A stretch of 34,597 nt of DNA from Lachnospiraceae bacterium (GCA_017622575.1 JAGAQU010000112.1:1-34597); one strand, 5' to 3'. Numbered from the stretch's first letter, positions 17,016-25,856 are shown. Numbers and translations: made by a program. The notes: generated from the sequence alone by a model not told the origin.

Positions 17016-17043
17016 TTGAAAATGCTTTTTTATGAGTTATAAT
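17016..17043 (+). promoter_or_regulatory. sigma-A promoter of the mbl-flagellar cluster, with dyad
   Basis: TTGAAA (17016-17021) and TATAAT (17038-17043) are 16 bases apart. A perfect 7-bp dyad, GAGTTAT-A-ATAACTC (17034-17048), is centred on the -10 hexamer and looks like an operator. No sigma-28 or sigma-D motif is evident here. Confidence 0.72.
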
Positions 17044-17082
17044 AACTCTATATGTTCAAAGTATAGAAAGGGGTATCGCATT

Positions 17083-18075
17083 ATGCAGTACACAGATATC
17101 GGAATCGATTTGGGAACCGCGAGTATTTTGGTTTACATCAGAGGAAGAGGCGTTGTTTTAAAGGAGCCCTCTGTTGTAGCTTACGATAGAGATACGAATA
17201 AGATTAAGGCAATCGGAGAAGATGCAAGATTAATGCTGGGAAGGACACCCGGCAATATTATGGCTGTCCGCCCTTTGCGACAGGGTGTTATTTCTGACTA
17301 TAAGGTTACGGAGCAGATGATGAAATATTTCATTCAGAAGGCGCTTGGCAGAAAAGCTTTCAGAAAGCCAAGAATTGCCGTCTGCGTTCCAAGTGGAGTA
17401 ACCGAAGTGGAAAAGAAGGCAGTTGAGGATGCAACCCTTCAGGCCGGTGCGAGAGAAGTTTCCATTATCGAGGAGCCCATTGCAGCTGCAATCGGAGCCG
17501 GAATTGACATTTCCAAGCCTTGTGGGAATATGATCGTTGATATCGGGGGCGGAACATCCGATATTGCTGTTATCTCTCTCGGAGGAACAGTTGTCAGCGC
17601 TTCCATTAAAATCGCGGGAGATGACTTTGATGAAGCACTCGTCCGTTATATGAGGAAGAAACATAATCTTTTGATCGGTGAAAGAACCGCAGAAGATATC
17701 AAGATAAAAATAGGAACAGCATTCAAACGTCCCGAAGTGGATTATATGGATGTGAGAGGCCGTAATCTGGTAACCGGTCTGCCAAAGACGGTGACGGTAT
17801 CTTCCGAAGAAACGGAGGAAGCTTTACGAGAAGCTACGGCACAGATTATTGAAACAATTCACAGTGTACTTGAGAAAACTCCTCCGGAGCTGGCAGCAGA
17901 TATTGCTGACAGAGGAATTGTGCTTACCGGTGGTGGAAGCCTTCTTCGAGGTCTTGAGGATCTGATCTGTGAAAAGACAGGTATCAATACCATGACGGCC
18001 GAAGATCCCATGACTGCCGTTGCAATCGGTACGGGCAAGTATGTGGAATTCCTGGCAGGCTACAGGGAAGAGTAA
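17083..18075 (+). CDS. mbl: MreB-like cell-shape protein Mbl
   Basis: This 330-residue actin-fold protein belongs to the MreB/Mbl family, which forms membrane filaments that steer side-wall peptidoglycan synthesis. It has phosphate-1 motif GIDLGTASILVY (~7-18), phosphate-2 motif DIGGGTSDIAVISLGG, and adenosine motif VLTGGGSLLRGLE. I choose ATG 17083 after AAAGGGG; the longer frame from 17032 starts inside the promoter. I favour Mbl over MreB because no mreC/mreD follow, and because it precedes two FlgG-like genes exactly as mbl precedes flhO-flhP in Bacillus subtilis. The symbol is by context, the family is certain. Confidence 0.88.
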   Translation: MQYTDIGIDLGTASILVYIRGRGVVLKEPSVVAYDRDTNKIKAIGEDARLMLGRTPGNIMAVRPLRQGVISDYKVTEQMMKYFIQKALGRKAFRKPRIAVCVPSGVTEVEKKAVEDATLQAGAREVSIIEEPIAAAIGAGIDISKPCGNMIVDIGGGTSDIAVISLGGTVVSASIKIAGDDFDEALVRYMRKKHNLLIGERTAEDIKIKIGTAFKRPEVDYMDVRGRNLVTGLPKTVTVSSEETEEALREATAQIIETIHSVLEKTPPELAADIADRGIVLTGGGSLLRGLEDLICEKTGINTMTAEDPMTAVAIGTGKYVEFLAGYREE

Positions 18076-18099
18076 TCTCGGGAAAAGAAAGGTTTTCAT

Positions 18100-18876
18100 A
18101 TGGTAAAGGGACTTTACACAGCATATACTGGAATGATTAATCAGGAGCACAGAATGGATGTGCTGACCAACAATCTTGCAAACGTAAATACAAATGGATA
18201 TAAGAAGGAGGGCGCTACCAGCCAGTCCTTTGATTCCATTCTTGCGAATAAGATTAAGGATACTTCGGAAGGCGTTCATCTGGCAAAAAGGATCGGTATT
18301 AACAATCCCGGTGTAAAGATAGGGGAAGGGTATACAGACTTCTCACAGGGACCTATGAAAACCACAGGTAATACCTTTGACCTGGCACTTACCGATTCCG
18401 GTTTTTTCGCTGTGGAATTTACCGCTAAAAATGGAGAGTCGTCGGTAAAATACACGAGAGACGGTAACTTTACTTTAACTGAGGAAGGAAATCTTGTTAC
18501 GCAGGATGGTGATGCGGTTCTTGACGAGGATGGAAATCCTATTAAGATTGATCCTCTTCTCGAGGCCCAAATCAATACTAGCGGACAGATCATACAGGAT
18601 GGTAAGGTAGTGGCTACCATTCAGGTGACTGATTTTGAAGATTATAATTATCTGGAACATTATGGAGAAAATTATTATCAGCCGGTAGAGGGAGCAGAGA
18701 CGAAAGAACCTCTGGCGAAAGTATATTCAGGATATCTGGAAACTTCCAATGTATCTGCGGTAACGGAAATGGTAAATATGATTACCGTTCAGCGGGCTTA
18801 TGAGTCAAACCAGAAGGTGATTACTACCATTGACTCCACATTGGACATTGCAGCCAATCAGTTAGGTAAGTTATAA
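18100..18876 (+). CDS. flhO: Flagellar hook-basal body rod protein (FlhO/FlgF-like)
   Basis: This 258-residue protein belongs to the FlgF/FlgG rod family. The conserved N-terminal helix MVKGLYTAYTGMINQE leads into LTNNLANVNTNGYKK, and the C-terminal helix is SNVSAVTEMVNMITVQRAYE. These terminal coiled-coil segments pack the rod. There is no cleaved signal peptide, as expected for a type III flagellar export substrate. It lies 24 bases after mbl and 12 bases before a second rod gene. Order and sequence match FlhO of Bacillus, a proximal rod protein; calling it FlgF would be equally defensible. Confidence 0.88.
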   Translation: MVKGLYTAYTGMINQEHRMDVLTNNLANVNTNGYKKEGATSQSFDSILANKIKDTSEGVHLAKRIGINNPGVKIGEGYTDFSQGPMKTTGNTFDLALTDSGFFAVEFTAKNGESSVKYTRDGNFTLTEEGNLVTQDGDAVLDEDGNPIKIDPLLEAQINTSGQIIQDGKVVATIQVTDFEDYNYLEHYGENYYQPVEGAETKEPLAKVYSGYLETSNVSAVTEMVNMITVQRAYESNQKVITTIDSTLDIAANQLGKL

Positions 18877-18888
18877 GGAGGAAGGTAA

Positions 18889-19707
18889 ATGGTCAGAAGC
18901 TTATGGTCTGCAGCAACAGGAATGAATGCTCAGCAGACAAATGTTGATACAATTGCAAATAACCTTGCCAATGTCAATACAGTCGGCTATAAGACCCAGA
19001 CAGCACAGTTTAAATCACTGCTCTATCAGAATCTGCAGACAGCGACTACAACAGCAAATGGTGACCCAAAGCCGACTACTTCCCAGGTGGGTCTGGGTGT
19101 CAGAAATTCTTCTATTAATTCCAGCTTTTCTCAGGGAAGCCTCTTGGCCTCCAACAGTGATACGGCATTTGCCATTGAAGGAGAAGGCTTTTTCGCTATC
19201 AGGGGAAGCGATGGCAATACATATTATACAAGAAATGGTGATTTTACATGGGCTACCAATGGCAGCGGCGGAATGATCCTTACCAATCAGGACGGACTTC
19301 CCGTGCTTAGTTCTACCGGCCGTACCATTACTCTGAATTCCAGTTATGTTACCAGCAAGATCACGATCAGTCAGGATGGAACGGTGTGTTATCCCGATGC
19401 CAATAATAACGCACAGTCTCTTGGTATCTCCATCGGAATGTATCAGTTTAATAACCCCGGTGGTCTCAAGAGAACAGGTGACAGTCTTTGGGAAGTTACT
19501 GCGGCAAGCGGGGCGGCTTTAAATGAGGCGACGAACAGGAATGTGACACCCAGCAGAATGGTGCAGGGATATTTGGAAGGATCCAATGTTCAGGTGGCAG
19601 ATGAAATGGTGAATCTGATCGTAGCTCAGCGTGCTTATGAGATGAATTCCAAGGCAATCACAACGACCGATGAAATGATGCAGACGGCTAACAATCTGAA
19701 GAGATAG
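18889..19707 (+). CDS. flgG: Flagellar distal rod protein (FlgG/FlhP-like)
   Basis: This 272-residue protein is a second FlgG-family rod subunit. It begins MVRSLWSAATGMNAQQTN followed by TIANNLANVNTVGYKT, and ends with GSNVQVADEMVNLIVAQRAYE, both strongly FlgG-like. The middle part contains the DTAFAIEGEGFFAIRGSDG beta region typical of distal rod proteins. The FlgG-specific insertion zone after residue 45 (FKSLLYQNLQTATTT) favours FlgG or FlhP. It would be exported through the flagellar type III apparatus. AAGGAGG precedes the ATG. The gene is followed 18 bases later by a rod-binding protein gene. Confidence 0.9.
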   Translation: MVRSLWSAATGMNAQQTNVDTIANNLANVNTVGYKTQTAQFKSLLYQNLQTATTTANGDPKPTTSQVGLGVRNSSINSSFSQGSLLASNSDTAFAIEGEGFFAIRGSDGNTYYTRNGDFTWATNGSGGMILTNQDGLPVLSSTGRTITLNSSYVTSKITISQDGTVCYPDANNNAQSLGISIGMYQFNNPGGLKRTGDSLWEVTAASGAALNEATNRNVTPSRMVQGYLEGSNVQVADEMVNLIVAQRAYEMNSKAITTTDEMMQTANNLKR

Positions 19708-19725
19708 CACTAGGGAAGGATAAAT

Positions 19726-20073
19726 ATGGATATTAGCAGTATCAGCGCATATACAGATTACATGAAAACACAAAACACATCAGCCGATAAGCTGAGTGAA
19801 ACGCTGGATAAAACGGATTATTCCAAAGCACAGGACGAGGAATTGCTGGATGCCTGTAAACAATTTGAATCTTATCTCTTGGAACAGGTATTTAAAGAAA
19901 TGGAGAAGACGGTAGATTGCTTTAAGGAGGAAGACAGCGACCCAAATAGTACTTTGGTGGATTATTTTAAGGATAATACATTGCAGGAACTGGCATCTGA
20001 TTCCACTGAAAAACAGGGACTTGGAATTGCGCAGATGCTCTATGAACAGATGAAACGTAATTATAATCTGTAG
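19726..20073 (+). CDS. flgJ: Rod-binding protein, FlgJ N-terminal domain
   Basis: This 115-residue protein corresponds to the rod-binding domain of FlgJ (~40-110, LLDACKQFESYLLEQVFKEME). It lacks the C-terminal peptidoglycan hydrolase domain found in proteobacterial FlgJ, which is usual in Firmicutes. It should act as rod cap or scaffold while the two rod proteins encoded just upstream assemble. Its N-terminal ~35 residues are polar and variable. A terminator-like structure starts about 15 bases after the stop, so this is probably the last gene of the mbl cluster. Confidence 0.85.
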   Translation: MDISSISAYTDYMKTQNTSADKLSETLDKTDYSKAQDEELLDACKQFESYLLEQVFKEMEKTVDCFKEEDSDPNSTLVDYFKDNTLQELASDSTEKQGLGIAQMLYEQMKRNYNL

Positions 20074-20086
20074 AAAAAATGAAAAC

Positions 20087-20139
20087 AGACAGGCTGCTGA
20101 CATTAGACGGGGTACCGTCTTATTAAGGCAGTCTTTTTT
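20087..20139 (+). terminator. Terminator-like structure after flgJ
   Basis: A hairpin AGACGG-GGTA-CCGTCT (20105-20120) sits inside weaker outer pairing (AGAC and TGC on the left with GCA and GTCT on the right). A T-rich run (20134-20139) follows. The outer pairing needs a four-base bulge, so efficiency may be modest; recD2 begins only 26 bases later without an obvious promoter of its own. Confidence 0.6.
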
Positions 20140-20165
20140 ATATTGAAAGTTTAAAAGGGAAAAAC

Positions 20166-22406
20166 ATGGAAAAAGTAAAAGGTTATATTGACCATATTAT
20201 TTATCAGAACAGAGAGAATGGTTATGCAGTGATTTCCTTCGTGGAAGAAAAAGAGGAACTGATTTGTGTCGGCTATTTTAAAAATGTGGAAGCGGGAGAA
20301 ACACTGGAAATTGAGGGGAATTATGTGGAACATCCCGTGTATGGCCTTCAGATGAAAGCGGAGAATTTCAGAGTGGTACCTCCGGATGACATAATCAGCA
20401 TGGAGAGATATCTCAGTTCCGGTGCAATTAAAGGAATCGGGGAAGCTCTTGCAAAGAGAATTGTCAAAGCTTTTCGGGAGGATACCTTCCGCATCATAGA
20501 GGAGGAACCGGAGAGGCTTTCTGAAATTAAGGGTATCAGTGAGAGAAAAGCCAGAGAGATTGCTGATCAGATGATAGAAAAGCGGGACATGAGAGAAGCT
20601 TTTGTGTTTTTGCAGCAATATGGAATCTCCAATACACTTGCTGTAAAGATATATGACCGGTACGGAATGGGACTCTATGGGATTATGAAGGAGAATCCCT
20701 ATCGTCTGGCAGAAGACATTTCGGGAGTTGGCTTCAAAATTGCAGATGAGATCGCGTCAAAGATAGGAATACATACAGATTCCGATTATCGAATCAGGAG
20801 CGGAATCATGTATGTGCTGTTGCAGGGGGCAGGGGAAGGACATACCTATCTTCCGTTCGGTCTACTGGCTGAAAGAACAGCGATGCTGCTTGGACTTTCG
20901 GAAAAAGCCATAGAACCCCAGATACAAAATCTGGCTATGGACAAGAAACTTGTCATTAAATTGAAGGGTGCAGAAAAGTGTGTTTATGCAACTTCTTATT
21001 ACTATGCAGAACTGAAATGCGCAAGAATGCTTCATGATCTCAATATCTCCATGGAAAATGATCTGTTGCCGTCGGAAGAAGAAAAGATGGACAGAACTCT
21101 TACGGCTATGGAGGAGGGGCAGGGTCTTTTCCTTGATGAACTACAGCGTAAAGCTGTGAAAACCAGTATCAGTCATGGCTTGATGATTCTGTCAGGAGGG
21201 CCGGGTACAGGAAAGACAACAACCATCAATACCATTATCCGTTTTTTTGAGGCAGAAGGTCTGGATATTTTGCTTGCGGCGCCTACCGGGAGAGCTGCCA
21301 AGCGAATGACGGAAGCTACGGGCTTTGAAGCAAAAACCATACATCGTCTTTTGGAGATGAATGGGGCGATGGAGGAAGGTCTGAATGCTAAATTTGAGAG
21401 AAATGAAGAAAATCCATTAGAGGCAGACGTGATCATTATCGATGAAATGTCTATGGTCGATATTCATTTGTTTGAGGCGCTTTTAAGTGCAGTCAGTGTG
21501 GGAACGAGACTGATTATGGTTGGAGACAGAAATCAGCTGCCAAGTGTAGGACCGGGACAGGTACTTCATGATCTGATTGAGAGTGGTTGCTTTCCGGTGG
21601 TTATGCTTGAAAAAATTTTCAGGCAGGCAGGAGAGAGTGATATTGTCGTAAATGCGCATAAGATCAATGACGGTGAGAGGATTTCCTTTGATAATAAGAG
21701 CAGGGATTTTTTTTTACTGGAAAGAAATGACGCAAATGTCATCTATAAACATATGATTCAGCTGATACGGGAAAAATTGCCGCCCTACGTGGACGCCGGT
21801 CCTTACGACATTCAGGTGCTCACTCCTATGCGAAAGGGTGCCCTCGGTGTAGAAACCTTAAACGGTATTCTTCAGAAATATTTAAATCCGCCGTCCTCAG
21901 ACAAAAAGGAACATCAGACCGGGGAAAGACTTTTCCGGGAAGGGGATAAAGTAATGCAGATAAAAAATAATTATCAGCTTACCTGGGAAGTGAGAAGCCG
22001 ATACGGTATTCCTATTGATAAGGGTATGGGGATATTTAATGGTGACATGGGTGTCATAAAGGAAATCCATGAAAATGCACAGAGTCTCACGGTTGAATAC
22101 GATGAACACCGACTGGTAGAGTATCCCTTTTCAACGCTGGATGAAATAGAGCTGGCATATGCAATTACCATACACAAGTCTCAGGGAAGTGAATACCCGG
22201 CAGTGATACTGCCTCTGCTTTCGGGTCCTAAAATGCTTTTTAACAGAAATCTTTTGTATACTGCGGTGACAAGAGCAAAAAAATGCGTGACCATTTTGGG
22301 GAGCAGTAAAACAGTACAGGAAATGATAGATAACGCAAAGGAAAACAGAAGGTATACCGGACTGAATGACAGAATAAAAGAAATAGAGGGGAATTTTGAT
22401 GAATAG
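20166..22406 (+). CDS. recD2: RecD2-type SF1B DNA helicase
   Basis: This 746-residue protein is a RecD2 (RecD/TraA-like) 5'-3' DNA helicase, acting in recombination and repair without RecBC. It has an N-terminal OB-like region (~1-80), tandem helix-hairpin-helix motifs (~85-200, IKGIGEALAKRIV and ISGVGFKIADEIAS), Walker A GGPGTGKTT (~341-350), Walker B IIIDEMSMVD, the pin/SH3 region, and motif VI TAVTRAKK. TIHKSQGSEYP is the conserved motif of the C-terminal domain. Length fits RecD2. It begins a long run of closely spaced genes and overlaps comFC by eight bases. Transcription may partly read through the weak terminator just upstream. Confidence 0.95.
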   Translation: MEKVKGYIDHIIYQNRENGYAVISFVEEKEELICVGYFKNVEAGETLEIEGNYVEHPVYGLQMKAENFRVVPPDDIISMERYLSSGAIKGIGEALAKRIVKAFREDTFRIIEEEPERLSEIKGISERKAREIADQMIEKRDMREAFVFLQQYGISNTLAVKIYDRYGMGLYGIMKENPYRLAEDISGVGFKIADEIASKIGIHTDSDYRIRSGIMYVLLQGAGEGHTYLPFGLLAERTAMLLGLSEKAIEPQIQNLAMDKKLVIKLKGAEKCVYATSYYYAELKCARMLHDLNISMENDLLPSEEEKMDRTLTAMEEGQGLFLDELQRKAVKTSISHGLMILSGGPGTGKTTTINTIIRFFEAEGLDILLAAPTGRAAKRMTEATGFEAKTIHRLLEMNGAMEEGLNAKFERNEENPLEADVIIIDEMSMVDIHLFEALLSAVSVGTRLIMVGDRNQLPSVGPGQVLHDLIESGCFPVVMLEKIFRQAGESDIVVNAHKINDGERISFDNKSRDFFLLERNDANVIYKHMIQLIREKLPPYVDAGPYDIQVLTPMRKGALGVETLNGILQKYLNPPSSDKKEHQTGERLFREGDKVMQIKNNYQLTWEVRSRYGIPIDKGMGIFNGDMGVIKEIHENAQSLTVEYDEHRLVEYPFSTLDEIELAYAITIHKSQGSEYPAVILPLLSGPKMLFNRNLLYTAVTRAKKCVTILGSSKTVQEMIDNAKENRRYTGLNDRIKEIEGNFDE

Positions 22407-23133
22407 ATGGAAAGAAAAATCCCGGCGTGCATTTGAAGCGATTTCGGATCTGATCTTTCCCAGAAGATGTGCAGTCTGTGACAGACCGGTGGACCGTCTC
22501 GGACAGGGAGTATGTCTGAAATGTAAACCTCAGATTCAATACATTAAGGCTCCGTTCTGTATGAAATGTGGTAAGCAGTTAAATGAGCCGCAGCAGGAAT
22601 ATTGCAATGACTGCCTGAGAAGAAAACATTTTTATCTTCAGGGAAAGGCTCTTTATGATTATGGGAGTATGGCGGATTCCATTTTCAGATTTAAGTACAT
22701 GGGAAGGCAGGAATATGCCGGATTTTATGCGAAAGATCTCTATGACAGGTATGGCTTTTGGCTGCATGCTGTCAGACCGGATGCGCTGGTGCCGGTGCCG
22801 ATTCATGCATCACGGAAGAGAAAAAGAGGATATAATCAGGCAGAGCTTTTGGCAGCAGAGCTTTCAAAACATTCCGGAATACCGGTAAACAGGAAACTTA
22901 TAATCAGAAAAAAGAAAACAAAACCACAGAAGGATCTTACCACACAGGAACGGCAAAATAATTTGAAAAAGGCTTTCAAAATCTGCCAAAATGATGTAAA
23001 ATTAAGTACGATTGTAATTATAGATGATATCTATACTACGGGGAGTACAGTCGATGACATGGCAAAGCTGCTTATGACATCAGGAATACAGAAAGTGTAT
23101 TATGTGGCATTGGCAGTAGGACGTGGAATATAA
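22399..23133 (+). CDS. comFC: ComFC-like phosphoribosyltransferase-fold protein
   Basis: This 244-residue protein matches ComFC, needed for DNA uptake in natural competence. It has an N-terminal double zinc ribbon (~18-75; CAVCDR, CLKCK, CMKCGK, CNDC) and a phosphoribosyltransferase domain (~85-240) with the PRPP-loop motif VIIDDIYTTGST. I choose ATG 22399 following AGAGGGGA; a TTG one codon earlier is also in frame. It overlaps recD2 by eight bases and is followed 14 bases later by yvyF, the same order as comFC-yvyF in Bacillus. ComFA is not present here. Whether this organism is transformable cannot be told from this gene. Confidence 0.9.
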   Translation: MNRWKEKSRRAFEAISDLIFPRRCAVCDRPVDRLGQGVCLKCKPQIQYIKAPFCMKCGKQLNEPQQEYCNDCLRRKHFYLQGKALYDYGSMADSIFRFKYMGRQEYAGFYAKDLYDRYGFWLHAVRPDALVPVPIHASRKRKRGYNQAELLAAELSKHSGIPVNRKLIIRKKKTKPQKDLTTQERQNNLKKAFKICQNDVKLSTIVIIDDIYTTGSTVDDMAKLLMTSGIQKVYYVALAVGRGI

Positions 23134-23147
23134 AATGGGGTGAGTAT

Positions 23148-23558
23148 ATGAATGTAAGAAATTGTAAAATGTGCGGAAAAATATTTAATTATGTGGTAGG
23201 ACCTGTTATTTGTCCGCGCTGCAGAGAAGCAAGGGAAGAAAAATTTCAGGAAGTAAAAAAATATATTGACGAGCATCGGGGAGCTGATATTTTGGAAGTA
23301 TCAGAGGAATGTGATGTGGAACCGGGACAGATTCATCAGTGGATTCGTGAGGAGCGTCTGCAGTTTGCCGATGATTCACCGATTAAGATCGCCTGTGAGG
23401 GCTGCGGAACCATGATCCGTTCCGGGCGATTCTGTGACAAATGCAAAGCTGAAATGACCAATGGATTTAGGGATGCCATGGGATTAAATAAGACGTCGGT
23501 GAAAGAGCCTGCCCACAGGGAGACAAAGAGTGACGGCAACAGAATGAGATTCCTGTAG
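23148..23558 (+). CDS. yvyF: YvyF-like flagellar operon protein (zinc ribbon, HTH-like)
   Basis: This 136-residue protein matches the TIGR03826/YvyF family. It has an N-terminal zinc ribbon (CKMCGKIF, CPRC), a central helical region with an HTH-like stretch (VSEECDVEPGQIHQWIREERL), and a second zinc ribbon (CEGCG, CDKCK). It lies after comFC and is usually followed by flgM in Bacillus. Here no flgM follows; instead two membrane proteins and the c-di-AMP genes come next. Its biochemical role is not established. GGGGTGA precedes the ATG. Confidence 0.85.
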   Translation: MNVRNCKMCGKIFNYVVGPVICPRCREAREEKFQEVKKYIDEHRGADILEVSEECDVEPGQIHQWIREERLQFADDSPIKIACEGCGTMIRSGRFCDKCKAEMTNGFRDAMGLNKTSVKEPAHRETKSDGNRMRFL

Positions 23559-23585
23559 AATGACAGATATCGAAAGGAAAGCATT

Positions 23586-23978
23586 ATGATCAAAGAAGAA
23601 AAAGTCATACTGATGACAAAGCTGGCATCTTATGAATCAGGTAAAGGGAAGAAGGACATCAATATTCTGAATTATTTCCGGGGTGACTATATAGGATTTC
23701 AGATTTTGAAATCTGTTATTGCTGCAACCGTTTCCTTTTTCGCGGTATTTGCGGTTTATGTTTTTTATAATTTTGAAACATTGATACAGGATATCTACAA
23801 AATGGATCTTTTGTCATACGGAAAAACCATCATAATATTATACTTGTGTGTGGTTGGTGCATACGGTGTCATATCGTATGTGATTTATGCAAACAGATAC
23901 AATAAAGCGAAAAAGAATCTGAGAGTATATTATGCCAATTTGAGAAAACTGGCCGGTATGTATGCAGATAAAGAATAA
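23586..23978 (+). CDS. Unrecognised membrane protein, two helices
   Basis: I do not recognise this 130-residue protein. It has a polar N-terminal ~30 residues, a membrane segment at ~38-62 (LKSVIAATVSFFAVFAVYVF), a short loop with acidic residues, a second membrane segment at ~80-102 (TIIILYLCVVGAYGVISYVI), and a basic C-terminal tail (RYNKAKKNLRVYYANLRK) likely to be helical and cytoplasmic. GAAAGGAAAG precedes the ATG. It sits 27 bases after yvyF and about 13 bases before a larger membrane protein gene, ahead of cdaA. The context suggests a partner of the next gene or of the c-di-AMP machinery. Confidence 0.8.
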   Translation: MIKEEKVILMTKLASYESGKGKKDINILNYFRGDYIGFQILKSVIAATVSFFAVFAVYVFYNFETLIQDIYKMDLLSYGKTIIILYLCVVGAYGVISYVIYANRYNKAKKNLRVYYANLRKLAGMYADKE

Positions 23979-23991
23979 TGAGGAAGATGAT

Positions 23992-24951
23992 ATGACGACT
24001 TTACTTGTTGCAAAACAGTATATTAAGAAATTTATTTCAAAATATGAGGTATATTTGAAACCGCTTTTGAAACTTGTGCTTGCTTTGACAGCACTGATGA
24101 TGATCAATGGAAAGATCGGCTACATGCAAAGGCTGGATAATATTTCTGTTGTGCTGATTGTTTCTCTGATGTGTTCATTTATGCCAATGAACTTTATTAT
24201 TTTTGTGGCGGCATTATTTACTGTGCTGCATATGTATGCCTTATCGCTGGAATGTGCGGTAATAACTCTTGTGGTATTTTTGGTTCTGTTTTTGCTCTAT
24301 TTCCGCTTTTCCCCAAAGGATACGATTGTCGTTCTTCTGACTCCCATGAGTTTCGTGCTGGGTATTCCGTATGTAATGCCGCTGGTTATGGGGCTTGTTG
24401 GTACGCCGGCATCGGTGGTCTCTGTAGGATGCGGAGTGATCGTTTCCTATCTGATCAACTATATTGCAGATGGCGCTAATACGCTGTCAGCCATGGAAAC
24501 CGAAGATATGGCGACCAGATTTCGCTTTGTGATTGATGGATTTCTTAACAATAAGGCTATGATATTAACAATAGCGGCTTTTGCCGTTACGATTATATTG
24601 GTTTATCTCATCAGAAGGCTGTCCATTGATTATGCCTGGACAATAGCCATTATTGCAGGTGCTCTTGCGGATATTATGATTCTTCTGATCGGTGATCTCA
24701 TTTTTGATACAAATGTCTCTATTTTAGGGTTGATTGTCGGAACTGTATTCGCGGTCCTGGTGGCAAAGATAGTGGAATTCTTTGCGTTCCATGTGGATTA
24801 CAGCAGGACGGAATCCGTTCAGTTTGAGGATGATGAGTATTACTATTATGTAAAGGCAGTCCCCAAGATAACGGTTGCCACACCTTCCAGAACAGTGAAA
24901 AAGATCAATACATTAAAAAAGAGACCGGTTTCGACACAGGCAAGGAAATAG
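23992..24951 (+). CDS. Unrecognised polytopic membrane protein upstream of cdaA
   Basis: I do not recognise a family for this 319-residue protein. It has about ten hydrophobic segments spread over residues ~25-265, then a charged tail of about 50 residues with a tyrosine-acid cluster (EDDEYYYYVKAVPK) and a basic end (INTLKKRPVSTQARK). I choose ATG 23992 after GAGGA; a longer form from ATG 23962 would overlap the previous gene by 17 bases and has no clear ribosome binding site. It is 13 bases from the preceding membrane protein gene and 32 bases before cdaA. A transporter-like or scaffold role is possible, but nothing proves it. Confidence 0.82.
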   Translation: MTTLLVAKQYIKKFISKYEVYLKPLLKLVLALTALMMINGKIGYMQRLDNISVVLIVSLMCSFMPMNFIIFVAALFTVLHMYALSLECAVITLVVFLVLFLLYFRFSPKDTIVVLLTPMSFVLGIPYVMPLVMGLVGTPASVVSVGCGVIVSYLINYIADGANTLSAMETEDMATRFRFVIDGFLNNKAMILTIAAFAVTIILVYLIRRLSIDYAWTIAIIAGALADIMILLIGDLIFDTNVSILGLIVGTVFAVLVAKIVEFFAFHVDYSRTESVQFEDDEYYYYVKAVPKITVATPSRTVKKINTLKKRPVSTQARK

Positions 24952-24983
24952 AAATGTAAATTATTGGTAATGAGGGAACGTAA

Positions 24984-25856
24984 ATGTCTCAATTTAATGA
25001 ATTTATAGAAACATATCTGGCGCGTATACCAAGAAGTATCAGATGGGTAGACTGCGTGGAAATACTTCTGATCACTTTTCTCGTATATCATATTCTGGTG
25101 TGGATCAAGAATACAAGAGCATGGTCACTGCTTAAGGGATTTATGGTGATTGCCGGTTTTATTCTGGTAGCTGCCTTTTTTGAGATGAACACTATATTGT
25201 GGATTGCACAGAACGCATTCGGTGTGGCGGTGACGGCTGTAGTAGTTATATTGCAGCCGGAACTTAGAAAAGCACTTGAGGAGCTGGGACGAAAAAACAT
25301 TATTAGTTCCATTGTTCCCTTTGATACGAACAGATCATTGGAAGAAGGAAGATTTTCAGACAAGACTATTAATGAAATAGTAAAAGCATGCATGGAAATG
25401 GGCAAGGTGAAAACCGGTGCTCTTATTGTTGTTGAACAGAATCAGTCCCTGTCTGAATATGAGAGAACCGGTATTGAGGTAGACGGTATTGTGACCAGTC
25501 AGCTTATTATAAATATTTTTGAAAAAAATACGCCACTTCATGATGGCGCTGTTATTGTGCGGGGAAACAGAATCACTTCTGCAACCTGTTATCTTCCGCT
25601 GTCGGACAATATGGCACTGAGTAAAGAGCTTGGCACCAGACATCGGGCCGGAGTGGGAATTTCTGAGGCAACCGATTCCATGACGGTTATTGTTTCTGAG
25701 GAAACGGGGAAAATAAGTGTAGCTTATAAGGGAAAACTGGACAGAAATCTGGATGCGGAACGCCTCAAAGAGAAATTGAAATTAATACAGAATAAGCCGG
25801 AGGAAGAAACCAGAAAGCGTATTGTGTGGAAGGGATGGTCTAAAGGTGAAAAATAA
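24984..25856 (+). CDS. cdaA: Diadenylate cyclase CdaA
   Basis: This 290-residue membrane-anchored enzyme makes cyclic di-AMP from two ATP. Three N-terminal membrane helices (~25-85) lead to a coiled segment and the DAC domain (~105-255). Its catalytic motifs DGA (187-189) and RHR (219-221, in GTRHRAG) are intact. CdaA controls potassium and osmolyte balance and cell-wall stability. The next genes are cdaR, its regulator, and glmM, which can inhibit it; this is the conserved Firmicute order. TGAGGGAACG precedes the ATG. It overlaps cdaR by 11 bases. Confidence 0.97.
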   Translation: MSQFNEFIETYLARIPRSIRWVDCVEILLITFLVYHILVWIKNTRAWSLLKGFMVIAGFILVAAFFEMNTILWIAQNAFGVAVTAVVVILQPELRKALEELGRKNIISSIVPFDTNRSLEEGRFSDKTINEIVKACMEMGKVKTGALIVVEQNQSLSEYERTGIEVDGIVTSQLIINIFEKNTPLHDGAVIVRGNRITSATCYLPLSDNMALSKELGTRHRAGVGISEATDSMTVIVSEETGKISVAYKGKLDRNLDAERLKEKLKLIQNKPEEETRKRIVWKGWSKGEK

